A stretch of 64,000 nucleotides of DNA from Thermodesulfobacteriota bacterium (GTDB lineage Bacteria; Desulfobacterota_D; UBA1144; Nemesobacterales; UBA2774), in contig DAOKYU010000010.1 in NCBI GenBank assembly GCA_035325995.1, forward strand, positions 1 through 64,000, read 5' to 3'. Shown one piece after another: positions 54,828 through 62,964 of the stretch; the stretch's first letter is position 1, and every line of letters starts with the position of its first letter. The notes beneath the pieces are model-generated. The model was not told the origin of the DNA and ran no database searches. It worked only from the letters and a program-made list of their open reading frames with translations. The position numbers and the translations under genes are program-made.

Positions 54828-55510
54828 CCGCTCTTTCCGGCATAGACCTCACTCCACTTATTCTGACATTCAAGCTCGCGCTGACAACCACCCTGATACT
54901 GGCTCCCACAGGCGTCCTGATTGCATATGGATGCGCGTTCACGAAGAGCAGATGGAAATATTTCGTGGAGCCCCTGGTAAGTATGCCGCTGGTTCTGCCG
55001 CCGACGGTTCTTGGCTTTTATCTCCTGGTCCTTCTCAGCCCCAATTCGTTCCTGGGCCGTTTCTTGTCCGACACTCTGCACCTCAACCTCATTTTCAGTT
55101 TTTCAGGGCTCGTGATCGGCTCCGTGCTGTTCAGCCTTCCCTTTCTGGTGAACCCCATACGCGCCGGGTTCGAGAGCTTTCCGAAGCCCCTGATAGAAGC
55201 GTCGTATGTGCTGGGCAAATCCCGGTGGCAAACCCTTGTCAGGGTTATTCTCCCGAACAGCAAGCCCGCTCTGCTGACAGGAATCGTTATGGCCTTTGCG
55301 CATACGATCGGTGAATTCGGCGTGGTGCTGATGCTGGGAGGCAACATTCCGGGGGAGACTCGAACGGCTTCCATCGCGATTTTCAGCGAAGTCGAAGCTC
55401 TCAATTACTCGGAGGCCGCGCTCTATTCCGGGGTGCTGTTCCTTATCTCGTTCATCATTTTATTCGTCCTGAATCTCGTCAATAAAAAAAGTCCCGGTGT
55501 AATCGGCTGA
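54824..55510 (+). CDS. modB: Molybdate ABC transporter permease
   Basis: 228 aa with five to six transmembrane helices. LVSMPLVLPPTVLGFYLLVLL near the middle and the EAA loop SYVLGKSRWQTLVRVILPNSKPALLTG are typical ModB. HTIGEFGVVLMLGGN is a conserved ModB signature. Starts in an ATGA overlap with modA and ends 4 bases before modC. Confidence 0.94.
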   Translation: MTALSGIDLTPLILTFKLALTTTLILAPTGVLIAYGCAFTKSRWKYFVEPLVSMPLVLPPTVLGFYLLVLLSPNSFLGRFLSDTLHLNLIFSFSGLVIGSVLFSLPFLVNPIRAGFESFPKPLIEASYVLGKSRWQTLVRVILPNSKPALLTGIVMAFAHTIGEFGVVLMLGGNIPGETRTASIAIFSEVEALNYSEAALYSGVLFLISFIILFVLNLVNKKSPGVIG

Positions 55511-55514
55511 ACCG

Positions 55515-56384
55515 ATGATAAAAGTCAGGTTAAAAAAACGTCTCGCCGCCGGCCACGGGCCCTTCGAGCTCGACGTGAATTTTGAAGTTTCGAGGGACGA
55601 AATCGTTACCCTGTTCGGGCATTCGGGCGCGGGAAAAACCACCATACTGCGAATGATAGCCGGGCTGACGGCTCCGGACGAAGGGTTCATAGAGGTTGAC
55701 GGAGAGGTCTGGTTTGACAGCGCGCGGGGGGTTCACAAGCCCGTTCAGGAGCGCCGGGTCGGTTTCGTTTTCCAGGATTACAATCTTTTTCCCAACATGA
55801 CGGTGCGGGAAAACCTGCGATACGCGCTTAAGGATAAAAAGGATATGCATCTCATCGACAGTTTCCTGGATATGACGCATCTTACGGAGCTCGGGAATCA
55901 TAAGCCGCATACTCTGTCCGGGGGCCAGAAACAGCGCGTGGCGCTTTTGCGCGCTTTGTTGAATAAGCCGAAACTTTTTCTTCTGGACGAGCCTTTTTCC
56001 GCGCTGGACCTGGACCTGCGAATTAAGCTCCAGGATGAGTTTATCTCCCTTTACCAGCGGTTTGAAATCCCGGTAGTCTTTGTAAGTCACGATGTCGGTG
56101 AAGTTTTCAAATTGTCACACCGGGTATTTGTGATGAAAGACGGCGAGGTCGTGAAGTCCGGGCAGGTTAGCAAGGTTTTTGACGAGGAATATGCGGCGGG
56201 CAGCCTTACCATGACGGGAAATATCATTTCCGTGGAAACTGACGGGACCTCGCACGTCGCCGTGATTCAGATCGGAAAACACACTATGAGAGTCCCGGTG
56301 GCCGGAGAGGGGGCGAAGCGCCCGGACGACGGGGACCAGGTGCTGGTTTCTACACAGATATTTAAACCTGCTTCCCGCCGTTAG
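55515..56384 (+). CDS. modC: Molybdate ABC transporter ATP-binding protein
   Basis: 289 aa. Walker A GHSGAGKT (35-42), Q loop VFQDYN, signature LSGGQ (134-138), Walker B LFLLDEP (154-160), switch His in VFVSHDVGE. The final ~65 residues resemble a TOBE/Mop domain, as in ModC. At 289 residues it is shorter than E. coli ModC (about 350). It completes the modE-A-B-C cassette and is the last gene before the att-like tRNA fragment. Confidence 0.92.
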   Translation: MIKVRLKKRLAAGHGPFELDVNFEVSRDEIVTLFGHSGAGKTTILRMIAGLTAPDEGFIEVDGEVWFDSARGVHKPVQERRVGFVFQDYNLFPNMTVRENLRYALKDKKDMHLIDSFLDMTHLTELGNHKPHTLSGGQKQRVALLRALLNKPKLFLLDEPFSALDLDLRIKLQDEFISLYQRFEIPVVFVSHDVGEVFKLSHRVFVMKDGEVVKSGQVSKVFDEEYAAGSLTMTGNIISVETDGTSHVAVIQIGKHTMRVPVAGEGAKRPDDGDQVLVSTQIFKPASRR

Positions 56385-56446
56385 ATTCCTGATTCCCGGC
56401 TTTTTCGTAATCGCCGTTGGCGAGAGTTGCCGACCCGTCCGGGGGG

Positions 56447-56480
56447 CGCGGGTTCAAGCTCCGCCGGCTCCGCCACTTCC
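56447..56480 (+). repeat. Duplicated 3' end of tRNA-Asp (att-like)
   Basis: CGCGGGTTCAAG (56447-56458) and CGGCTCCGCCACTT are identical to the T arm and acceptor end of tRNA-Asp plus 3 bases beyond the CCA; only three of about 33 positions differ. There is no matching 5' acceptor, so it is a fragment and not a working tRNA. With the intact tRNA-Asp it brackets the 3.4-kb mod region, as integrase-mediated insertion at a tRNA would. Confidence 0.7.
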
Positions 56481-56677
56481 TTCCACAATGCTCAACTGTA
56501 TCTGTTCGGTAGTCAGTTGTTGCGTCGATAGGGCATAGATATCCTGCGAATGTCTCTTAGCATACATTCGATCAAGCTGGATTATACAATCTGCGCTATA
56601 TGCACATCTGCTGCGGTGCCAGCTTAAATCCGGCGGGAGATTCAAGAGGGATCGGAGATTCCGATTCGAACCGTGGG

Positions 56678-57205
56678 CTATGGTTTCTGGTCCGTCGCAT
56701 TTTTTCTTGGGTCGTTCGCAGGGTCTATGTAATTAATATCGAACGGGCCGTCTCCATTGATCTGTACGATTGTTTCCCCGTCGGCCCAGGCGAAATGGTG
56801 CATTTTTGCTGGTATGGAAACGTAGCTTCCGGCCGGGAATGCCTTTGATTGCTCTTTATCGAGCTTGTCTCCCATTCCTGCGTTCATAGTACCCGAAATA
56901 ACGGTAACGCGCTCCGCCATTGTGTGCCAGTGCGCGGGAATTCCGTAGTCCGCGGGAAGCTTGAGCCGGAGCGAGTATGGCCCGGGCTTGAACGGGTCTC
57001 CTTCCAGCACGGCGATCATGGCCCCCGGCGGCAGTGCCGGCGGAACGTTCCCCCAGACGATATCGGCTGGAACTACCGTTATCATCTTGGCCTGACTCCC
57101 CTGCGAATCCATTTCCTTTTCTTGCTCCGCCCGCGTGACAGACAGGGAAATAAAGCTTGCGCAAAGCACTACAGCCAATATGGTTTTGCCAACAGTACTA
57201 TTCAT
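56678..57205 (-). CDS. Exported cupin-domain protein
   Basis: 175 aa. Signal peptide to about residue 26 (SLSVTRA), then a single cupin: IPAHWHTMAERVTVISG holds metal-ligand His residues and a Glu, and YVSIPAKMHHFAWADG holds the second-motif His. Metal-dependent enzyme or binding protein of unknown substrate; the periplasmic location is inferred. Ribosome site AGGGGGGTAG precedes the ATG. It lies just outside the att-like fragment. Confidence 0.82.
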   Translation of the reverse strand: MNSTVGKTILAVVLCASFISLSVTRAEQEKEMDSQGSQAKMITVVPADIVWGNVPPALPPGAMIAVLEGDPFKPGPYSLRLKLPADYGIPAHWHTMAERVTVISGTMNAGMGDKLDKEQSKAFPAGSYVSIPAKMHHFAWADGETIVQINGDGPFDINYIDPANDPRKNATDQKP

Positions 57206-57218
57206 ATGCCTACCCCCC

Positions 57219-57240
57219 TGTTAACAATATTTGGTTAACA
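57219..57240 (-). promoter_or_regulatory. Operator-like palindrome upstream of the cupin gene
   Basis: TGTTAAC, eight bases, GTTAACA (57219-57225, 57234-57240), 14 bases before the cupin ATG. It fits a dimeric regulator. The remaining 57241-57606 shows no gene I accept. Confidence 0.4.
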
Positions 57241-57606
57241 ATAACGTATTTAATCAACTTATAGCATAAGTCAAATCCCGATGTCAATCCTTATATGCAG
57301 ATACAAGTCTTTACGGCTCCGTAATTCAGAATTTCTTGTCCCTGTGGATATAGATGGAAGCTTTCTATATACAAAGGCAGGGCGACTCGTCCCGATAATA
57401 CAACCGGGAAACCCAGACGTATTATGGGCGCGTGAAAACCTGGGAGTTCTGTCCGGGTACAGGTTTTTGCGTCCGCACAGGAGGACCATGGGTGTGCTGT
57501 TTCGGAGACGCCCGCGTCTGGCCGGACTGGAAAGGAAATGCCGGATGCGGATTTGATGGCGAGACGAATGGGATGGTATTATTCTGATTTAAATGGCTAA
57601 GAAGAA

Positions 57607-58418
57607 GTGATGAGATCGGCGGTAGAGGAGAATAAGGCATTGCAGTCTCTTTACGAGGAGGTCCTGGAAGGGCCGCTGCTCAAACAGATAATTCTTCTCT
57701 GCAACATGGGAAGCATCTCGCACGGAACGCACAACCCCGATCCGGAAAGCATAGACAACATAGACGTAATGGGTGCGGCTGTTCCCTCCCCGGACTATTA
57801 TTTCGGCTTCGAAAAATTCGGCAGCAGGGACACGATGGAGATAAAAGAGGGGCGGTTCGATATCGTGCTTTACGAGGCGAGAAAGTTTATCGGCCTTCCG
57901 GCGAAGGGTAATCCGAATGTCATAGGGACGTTGTTTCTCAAGCCCGAATTTTATCTGCTCGTCACCCACGAGGGAGAGATGCTCGTCAGGGAAAGGAGCC
58001 GCTTCCTGACGCAGAACCTCGTCTTGGATACGCTAACGACCAGCTGAGAAGGGTGGATAAATCGCTGAAACTGAATCCGGCATATAAAGGGTACATGGGG
58101 GCGAAACGGAAAAAGCTCGTCGAGGAGTATGGATACGATACGAAATATGCGAGCCACCTTATAAGGCTTTTGAGAATGTGCAGGGAATTCATCGAAACGC
58201 GCGAGCTGAACGTATGCAGGGATAAGGACTTTCAGAACCTGAGAGACATCAAGACCGGTAAATACAAATTCGAGTATGTCGAGCGTGAAGCCGCGAACAT
58301 GTTCAGGGAATGTAGCGAGAGGCTCTACATGATAGCAGACCTGCCCGTCGCGCCAAACAAGGATTTTCTCAACGAGCTCGCGGTCCGGATAATCTCCCGG
58401 AGGTTTGCTGGCCGGTAA
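57607..58418 (+). pseudogene. Frameshifted predicted nucleotidyltransferase (COG3541-like)
   Basis: Two adjacent reading frames make one protein. Part 1 (57607 or 57610 to 58047) has GSISHGTHNPDPESIDNIDV, SPDYYFGFEKFG, RFDIVLYEARKF and KGNPNVIGTLFL. Part 2 (58053-58418, actual reading frame open from about 58029) has GYMGAKRKKLVEE and GYDTKYASHLIRLLRMCREF. Together they match the family's usual ~250-270 residues. The phase shift corresponds to one missing base near 58025-58035. No slippery heptamer is visible. It could be a real lesion or a sequencing error. Confidence 0.75.
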
Positions 58419-58612
58419 TATACAAAAGGCGTATGGTATTACGCCTCCGTCCGGCTTCTGGTTGTTGAGCGGCGTCAGGGGCGGAAGGGCCCGGGTTTTT
58501 AACTACAAGGGGACATACGCTCCTGAATAATCTTCTGGACTATCCTGTATTATTTTGTTTTAATTAACCAGTGTAATTCTGTGGCATCCGAAAGAAAAGG
58601 GGGATATTCGAA

Positions 58613-59428
58613 ATGAGAACCGCAGCTATCCTGTTTTTACTCGCCATATTTTATGCGGGCGTGGCTTCGGCCCAAACGGACGCGGAGCTGAAGGCCGTCA
58701 AGGGGATGAACCTCAGGTTCCAGGTTCTACTCTACCAGATTTACGAATACTCGAACTGGAACCCGCCCCCCGGCACCAACGCCGCCAGCGGACTCTGGAG
58801 GGACAGGCTCGTAAAGGACGAGAGGTTTATAAACGTCGGCAAGTTCTCGGCCGAGGGGCTGACTGGGGACGCCGCCAGGCTCGGGGCCGTGTTCAAGGTG
58901 TATTACGACGGCATAAGCGGCGCATTCAACTCGAACGAGAACGTGGACGCCACGTGGGTCATTCCCGGCGACGGTTCGCTTCTCCGTTCGTCGCTCGGGA
59001 GGTCGGGCGAGCAGGTGTACGGCCTCAGCTTCGAGATATACCAATCCGCGGGAGGCGACGAAGCGCAGAACAAGAAGTTCGCCACCGAGGCGAGGAATTC
59101 GGCCCGCGCGCTCATAAAGACCATCGACTACAAGGGGCCCGTCAAATCGGGCGTACACGCGAATCCCGAGATAGCGGTTTCGGCCTATAACGCGGCCAGG
59201 GACGCGCTCGCCGAGCTCGACAGGCAGTTCGCGGGCGACTACAGCGGCCCGGGAGGGCCCGGGGCGAAGGTTGTAAGGCAGGTGCTGACGGAGATGACGA
59301 GCATGCCGACCGCGCTTGCCGAGCTGCCGATCCCGTGGCTATGGCCGGGATGGCAGATACAGTACCAGTACATCTGCCTTACGGGATCGATAGTGCTTGA
59401 GAAGGTTTCGCCGCCGGACCCGCAGTAG
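58613..59428 (+). CDS. Exported protein of unknown function
   Basis: 271 aa. Signal peptide MRTAAILFLLAIFYAGVASA, then a soluble domain with a GLWRDRLVKDERF segment and Asn/Gly-rich loops. The end contains IPWLWPGWQIQYQYICLTG. A single cysteine lies near the C-terminus. GGGGGA lies about 10 bases before the ATG. Not recognised. It is the first of several secreted proteins in this stretch. Confidence 0.65.
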   Translation: MRTAAILFLLAIFYAGVASAQTDAELKAVKGMNLRFQVLLYQIYEYSNWNPPPGTNAASGLWRDRLVKDERFINVGKFSAEGLTGDAARLGAVFKVYYDGISGAFNSNENVDATWVIPGDGSLLRSSLGRSGEQVYGLSFEIYQSAGGDEAQNKKFATEARNSARALIKTIDYKGPVKSGVHANPEIAVSAYNAARDALAELDRQFAGDYSGPGGPGAKVVRQVLTEMTSMPTALAELPIPWLWPGWQIQYQYICLTGSIVLEKVSPPDPQ

Positions 59429-59444
59429 GGGCCGGGCGCAGCGT

Positions 59445-59924
59445 TCAGGGAACTATAGTCCCGGCGGGTTCGAGGCGGAAATTCTCGCCGTCGATTATTA
59501 TTCTTCCGGCAGGCTTGCCGCTCTTTATGGTTCCCGTGCCTTCGCCGACCGGGATTCCGTCCACGGTTTCGATTATGATGTCCGCTTCGGGGATCACCGT
59601 ATCGGAATCTGTCGTGATGTCCTGGCAGGACAGTGTAAAGCAGTCGATATCTTCGCACTTACGATTGAAGTTAATACCGAAGGAATCCAGAGTGACGGGC
59701 GGCTCGACGGAATCGTCTACTATGTCGAATATATAGCCGATGCACGGTTCACCGGCATAGCCCGGCGCGGGACAGAAGAGGCGGATTTCCTGCCTCCTGC
59801 AGCTTCCGGGCCCATCACTGCCGCACCCGCCGGACAGCATGAGAGACCCGGTTACGATAAATCCTATTACGGCCATCGTAGCGGCTGCGCGCCGGATGAA
59901 TGAGTCTTCTGTGGCCATCATCAT
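59445..59924 (-). CDS. Cys-rich lipoprotein, paralog 1
   Basis: 159 aa. Lipobox LSGGC near residue 34 after an unusually long N-terminal leader (DSFIRRAAATMAVIGF). The mature part shares with its neighbour the motifs FDIVDDSVEP, DIDCFTLSCQ, IIIETVDGIPVGE and GRIIIDGENF, and both end in IVP. Several conserved Cys pairs suggest disulfides in the envelope. Function unknown. Eight bases separate it from paralog 2, so they are one transcription unit. Confidence 0.7.
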   Translation of the reverse strand: MMMATEDSFIRRAAATMAVIGFIVTGSLMLSGGCGSDGPGSCRRQEIRLFCPAPGYAGEPCIGYIFDIVDDSVEPPVTLDSFGINFNRKCEDIDCFTLSCQDITTDSDTVIPEADIIIETVDGIPVGEGTGTIKSGKPAGRIIIDGENFRLEPAGTIVP

Positions 59925-59932
59925 TCCCTAGT

Positions 59933-60478
59933 TCACGGGACTATAATGCTGTTGTAATCGAGCAGGAAATTTTCACCATCAATTAGTATCCTACCGTCCG
60001 GGAGACCGGAGAATTCGTCACCTTCCACGTCTTCGCCGACGGGAATGTCGTTAACGGTTTCTATTATGATCGTCGCCTGGCCGATGGACGTCTCTGTAAT
60101 CCGGGAACGAATGCCCTGACATTCGAGCGTGAAGCAGTCGACGTCGGTGCATGCGTCTCCGAAGACTACCGCGATCTCGTCTACTATCGCTCCGGGCTCA
60201 ATGCTGTCGTCTATAATATCACACCAGTAAGGCTGACACACTGAGCCCGCGAGGCTCGTCGCCGGGCAGCCCAGGCTTACATCGAACGTGCCGTCGCATG
60301 CGGGCGGGAAGCCCGTGCTCGGGGCCCAGGTCGGAGTCGGGGTCGGTATCTGGTTACTGGTCGCAGTGCCGTCGCATCCGCCCGTCAGCATCAAAGAAAT
60401 AATTACGATAGAGGAGATTATTACTATTGTTGCGGACGCGCGCCGTATGAATGAATCTTCAACCGTTCTCATATCCAT
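59933..60478 (-). CDS. Cys-rich lipoprotein, paralog 2
   Basis: 181 aa. Lipobox LTGGC, a Thr/Pro-rich linker (PTPTPTWAP) after it, then the same domain: CDIIDDSIEPG, DVDCFTLECQ, IIIETVNDIPVGE and GRILIDGENF. The shared N-terminal EDSFIRRA segment shows a recent tandem duplication. Upstream of paralog 1 in the same direction. Confidence 0.7.
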   Translation of the reverse strand: MDMRTVEDSFIRRASATIVIISSIVIISLMLTGGCDGTATSNQIPTPTPTWAPSTGFPPACDGTFDVSLGCPATSLAGSVCQPYWCDIIDDSIEPGAIVDEIAVVFGDACTDVDCFTLECQGIRSRITETSIGQATIIIETVNDIPVGEDVEGDEFSGLPDGRILIDGENFLLDYNSIIVP

Positions 60479-60593
60479 CCTCTTAGTGAGACGTTAAAGA
60501 ATATACGCAATCAATTATGACCTTAGCAGAAAGAGCATGTAAATGCAATTATTTCCGGGGGAGGATCGTCGTCGCCGTGCGGCCGTGTGGGGG

Positions 60594-60914
60594 CTACTGC
60601 GCGGCGTTTTTTTCGAGGCAGGAGATATAGTCGGCGAGGGTCTGGTCCCTTGCGCCGGCAGGAATGTCCTCGGACATGGATATGTACTTTGCGGCCTTTT
60701 CCCTGAATTCGTCGGTGACGTAGCCGTCGGCTTCGCTGAACGCTATTGTCAGCGACATGGCCGTCTCGGCGTCTATATCCATCTGCCCGGCGCAGGTGGC
60801 GGCGACCTCGCCCGGGTCGTAGACCTTTCCCGCCCTGGGCTGCATGGTGCAGCCGGCGGAAGCCAGCGCTGTCAGAAATGCGAAGGTTAACACTCGGCGG
60901 TTTTTCATGTTCAT
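60594..60914 (-). CDS. Small lipoprotein
   Basis: 106 aa (or 104 from the second ATG). Signal with lipobox ASAGC near residue 22. Mature helical domain with three cysteines in total (GCTMQ, ATCAG, ISCLE), the latter two probably disulfide-linked. Function unknown. Confidence 0.65.
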   Translation of the reverse strand: MNMKNRRVLTFAFLTALASAGCTMQPRAGKVYDPGEVAATCAGQMDIDAETAMSLTIAFSEADGYVTDEFREKAAKYISMSEDIPAGARDQTLADYISCLEKNAAQ

Positions 60915-61037
60915 ACGATAGAAATTCTAGAGCCGCTTCCGGTGAAAATCAACGGCCGTTTGGGACAATAACCGACGTCCGGTAGAAACGATGTTATATT
61001 CTTAATATTATAAAACACAATCTAAAGGAGGTTGAAA

Positions 61038-61616
61038 ATGGGGAAATCCAGAATTCTGTTCCTTCTCGGCATGCTTTTTTTACCCTTGCTCGCGGCGGGG
61101 TGCGATAATTCGAGCCGCGCGCAGACTACCACCATCCCGTTCACCAACAATTTCGCCGGCTCATTCGTAAACGGCACCGTGGATACGAACGACGACGGTT
61201 TCGCAAGCGCCGTCGTGACGGAGTTCGGCCAGAGCAAGGTGTTCGGGCTTAACGCCATAAGCTCGAAGCTCGAGATGTCGCCGGTGGATCCCGTCGAGTC
61301 GTGTATCACACCAGGCGGGGGAGGGGGGACTATCGCCTTTCTCGTCGCCGGCGCGCAGGTCATCACGGCCGACGGGCCCGACCAGATATACGTGAGCCTG
61401 ACTGCGCTCGGCCAGTGCGTGCCGGACGACGCGGCCGCCGACCCGGGTTTCAGCTACGAAGGGCAGGGGATCATCACCGGGGGAACGGGCGCGTACGCCG
61501 GCGCATCCGGGACCGTGAGCATCACGGGCACGGGGGCTTATCTCGTGTCGGACGAATCCGGCTTCTTCGGCACTTCCTCGGGAGTGATGGAAGGCTCGCT
61601 CGAGCTTACGCAGTAG
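61038..61616 (+). CDS. Lipoprotein with a barrel-like GGTG motif
   Basis: 192 aa. AAAGGAGG just upstream; ATG 61038 is preferred over TTG 61032. Signal with lipobox LAAGC. The mature part is beta-rich with IITGGTGAYAGASGTVSITG, a pattern seen in allene-oxide-cyclase-like and dirigent-like barrels, and two cysteines (ESCITP, GQCVPD). Lipid-anchored envelope protein, function unknown. Confidence 0.65.
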   Translation: MGKSRILFLLGMLFLPLLAAGCDNSSRAQTTTIPFTNNFAGSFVNGTVDTNDDGFASAVVTEFGQSKVFGLNAISSKLEMSPVDPVESCITPGGGGGTIAFLVAGAQVITADGPDQIYVSLTALGQCVPDDAAADPGFSYEGQGIITGGTGAYAGASGTVSITGTGAYLVSDESGFFGTSSGVMEGSLELTQ

Positions 61617-61666
61617 TACGGCTTTGGGCGGGTATCGCGTGACAAATCAAGAAAGGGAGATAGAAA

Positions 61667-62011
61667 ATGAAACTGAAAAATCTTGCGTTAGCGATATTGG
61701 TAATCATACCGGCCGGCCTTAGCATGGGATTTACCGGCCCGTCGCAGCAGGGGGACCTGGTCGTGGTCAGCCCCGGCTCGCTCGGCACGGAGTGCTCCCT
61801 GGTGGCGAGACCTCTGGCGAGATGTCCGAGCGGGACGGTAATCGTGAGCGGCGGCTGCGAGTTCTCGCAGGGGAAAGACGCCATCGCCACGGCCGTGCCC
61901 GACATTTCGTTTCTCGAAAATAGCGCCTCCTGCACATATACATGCAACCCCGGGCGGGGGGAGGACGTCGTATATGTGAATTCGTTCGCGGTATGCGCGA
62001 CGGTCAAGTAA
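61667..62011 (+). CDS. Small secreted six-Cys protein, paralog 1
   Basis: 114 aa. Signal peptide ending near LSMGFTG, then six cysteines in the pattern C, CPSGTVIVSGGC, SCTYTC, C. The central CEFSQGKDAI and PDISFLEN are shared with the next gene. Probably disulfide-stabilised and secreted or periplasmic. GGGAG lies near the ATG. Confidence 0.7.
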   Translation: MKLKNLALAILVIIPAGLSMGFTGPSQQGDLVVVSPGSLGTECSLVARPLARCPSGTVIVSGGCEFSQGKDAIATAVPDISFLENSASCTYTCNPGRGEDVVYVNSFAVCATVK

Positions 62012-62051
62012 CGGGCTGCACGTCTCGAATACCAACGATATCCGGAGAAGA

Positions 62052-62399
62052 ATGATGAATATACTCGATATAAGGAAGCTTGCGTTTTCGGTGTTTATAA
62101 CGGCGCTCATCGGCCTCAGCATGGGCTTTACGGGGTTTGAGGGCAAGATTTTTACCGTGCAGGAGTTCGGCGCGGGAGGGCGCTGCCAGGGAAGGGTTGC
62201 CGACATCGTGCAGTGTCCTGAAGGGTCTTTCGTTGTGGCCGGGGGATGCAATTTTCTCGTCGGTAAGGATGCGCTTACGGATGCATTCCCGGAGATATCT
62301 TACGTAGAGAACACGGTATCGTGCGACTACAGGTGCAAGGAGGATTCGCTCCTGAAGGACGTTATAGTTTCCTCCGTGGCGGTGTGCGTCACAAGGTAG
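62052..62399 (+). CDS. Small secreted six-Cys protein, paralog 2
   Basis: 115 aa, about 40 bases after paralog 1. The shared elements are GLSMGFTG at the signal end, CPEGSFVVAGGCNF, GKDALTDAFPEISYVEN and SCDYRC, with all six cysteines aligned. The two genes arose by tandem duplication. No known family is recognised. Confidence 0.7.
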   Translation: MMNILDIRKLAFSVFITALIGLSMGFTGFEGKIFTVQEFGAGGRCQGRVADIVQCPEGSFVVAGGCNFLVGKDALTDAFPEISYVENTVSCDYRCKEDSLLKDVIVSSVAVCVTR

Positions 62400-62830
62400 C
62401 ACGATTCGTGCGGCGGTGGTAATGGTAACACGCAGCCGCTTCGATCGTCCGCGGACACGGTCCGGGAATGTATTGCTGCGACGCTTGATTCATGCACGCG
62501 CGGCGTGCCGGATTCCCGACGCGGCTTCGCTTCGGATTCCGCTTAAGCTTCGACCGATAAAAAAGCTACGTCGGACAAGAAAGCTTCGCCGCGGCAGGTA
62601 CAGGCTTGTCGCTAAAGAAAGTAAGTTGCGGGCTGTGCCGGATAACGTTTGCGCTTCAGGGCCGGGGCGTCCGATTCCTCGCTCGCTCGGAATCGTTGGG
62701 AATGACAATTCAAAACTAAATCCCCCCTGCCCCCCTTTTTCTAAGGGGGATGAAAGATCAAAGCGAAGGATAAAACGAGATTCTGAATTGATCCCGGATC
62801 AAGTCCAGGACATGGTTCAGTATGACACGA
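62400..62830 (+). repeat. Family A, B, C and D repeats
   Basis: Family A: GGTGGTAATGGTAACACGC then hairpins 62452-62464 (CGGAC acg GTCCG) and 62494-62508 (GCACGC gcg GCGTGC). Long family B: 62535-62697, ending in CGATTCC (62672-62678), ten-base loop, GGAATCG (62689-62695). Family C near 62718-62750 (CCCCCCTTTTTCTAAGGGGG), and a degenerate family D at 62780-62825. No gene seen up to 62964. Confidence 0.65.
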
Positions 62831-62964
62831 GTATCACTCCGCTCCCGTATTATGATTCTTATATTTTAGACCAATTCCTTATCGCTTTTTAAGATAGAAG
62901 AATGACGGCTAAAAAGATAACAGACTATAAAGATGACGAAGGGTGGGGTTGCTTCTCCCGGCGG

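Noticed and set aside
56401..56480. A second complete tRNA
   Set aside because: Only the T arm and acceptor 3' half match tRNA-Asp; no 5' acceptor or anticodon arm pairs.
57281..57556. Open frame of 91 codons between the cupin and the nucleotidyltransferase
   Set aside because: No ribosome site, composition unlike neighbours, no motif.
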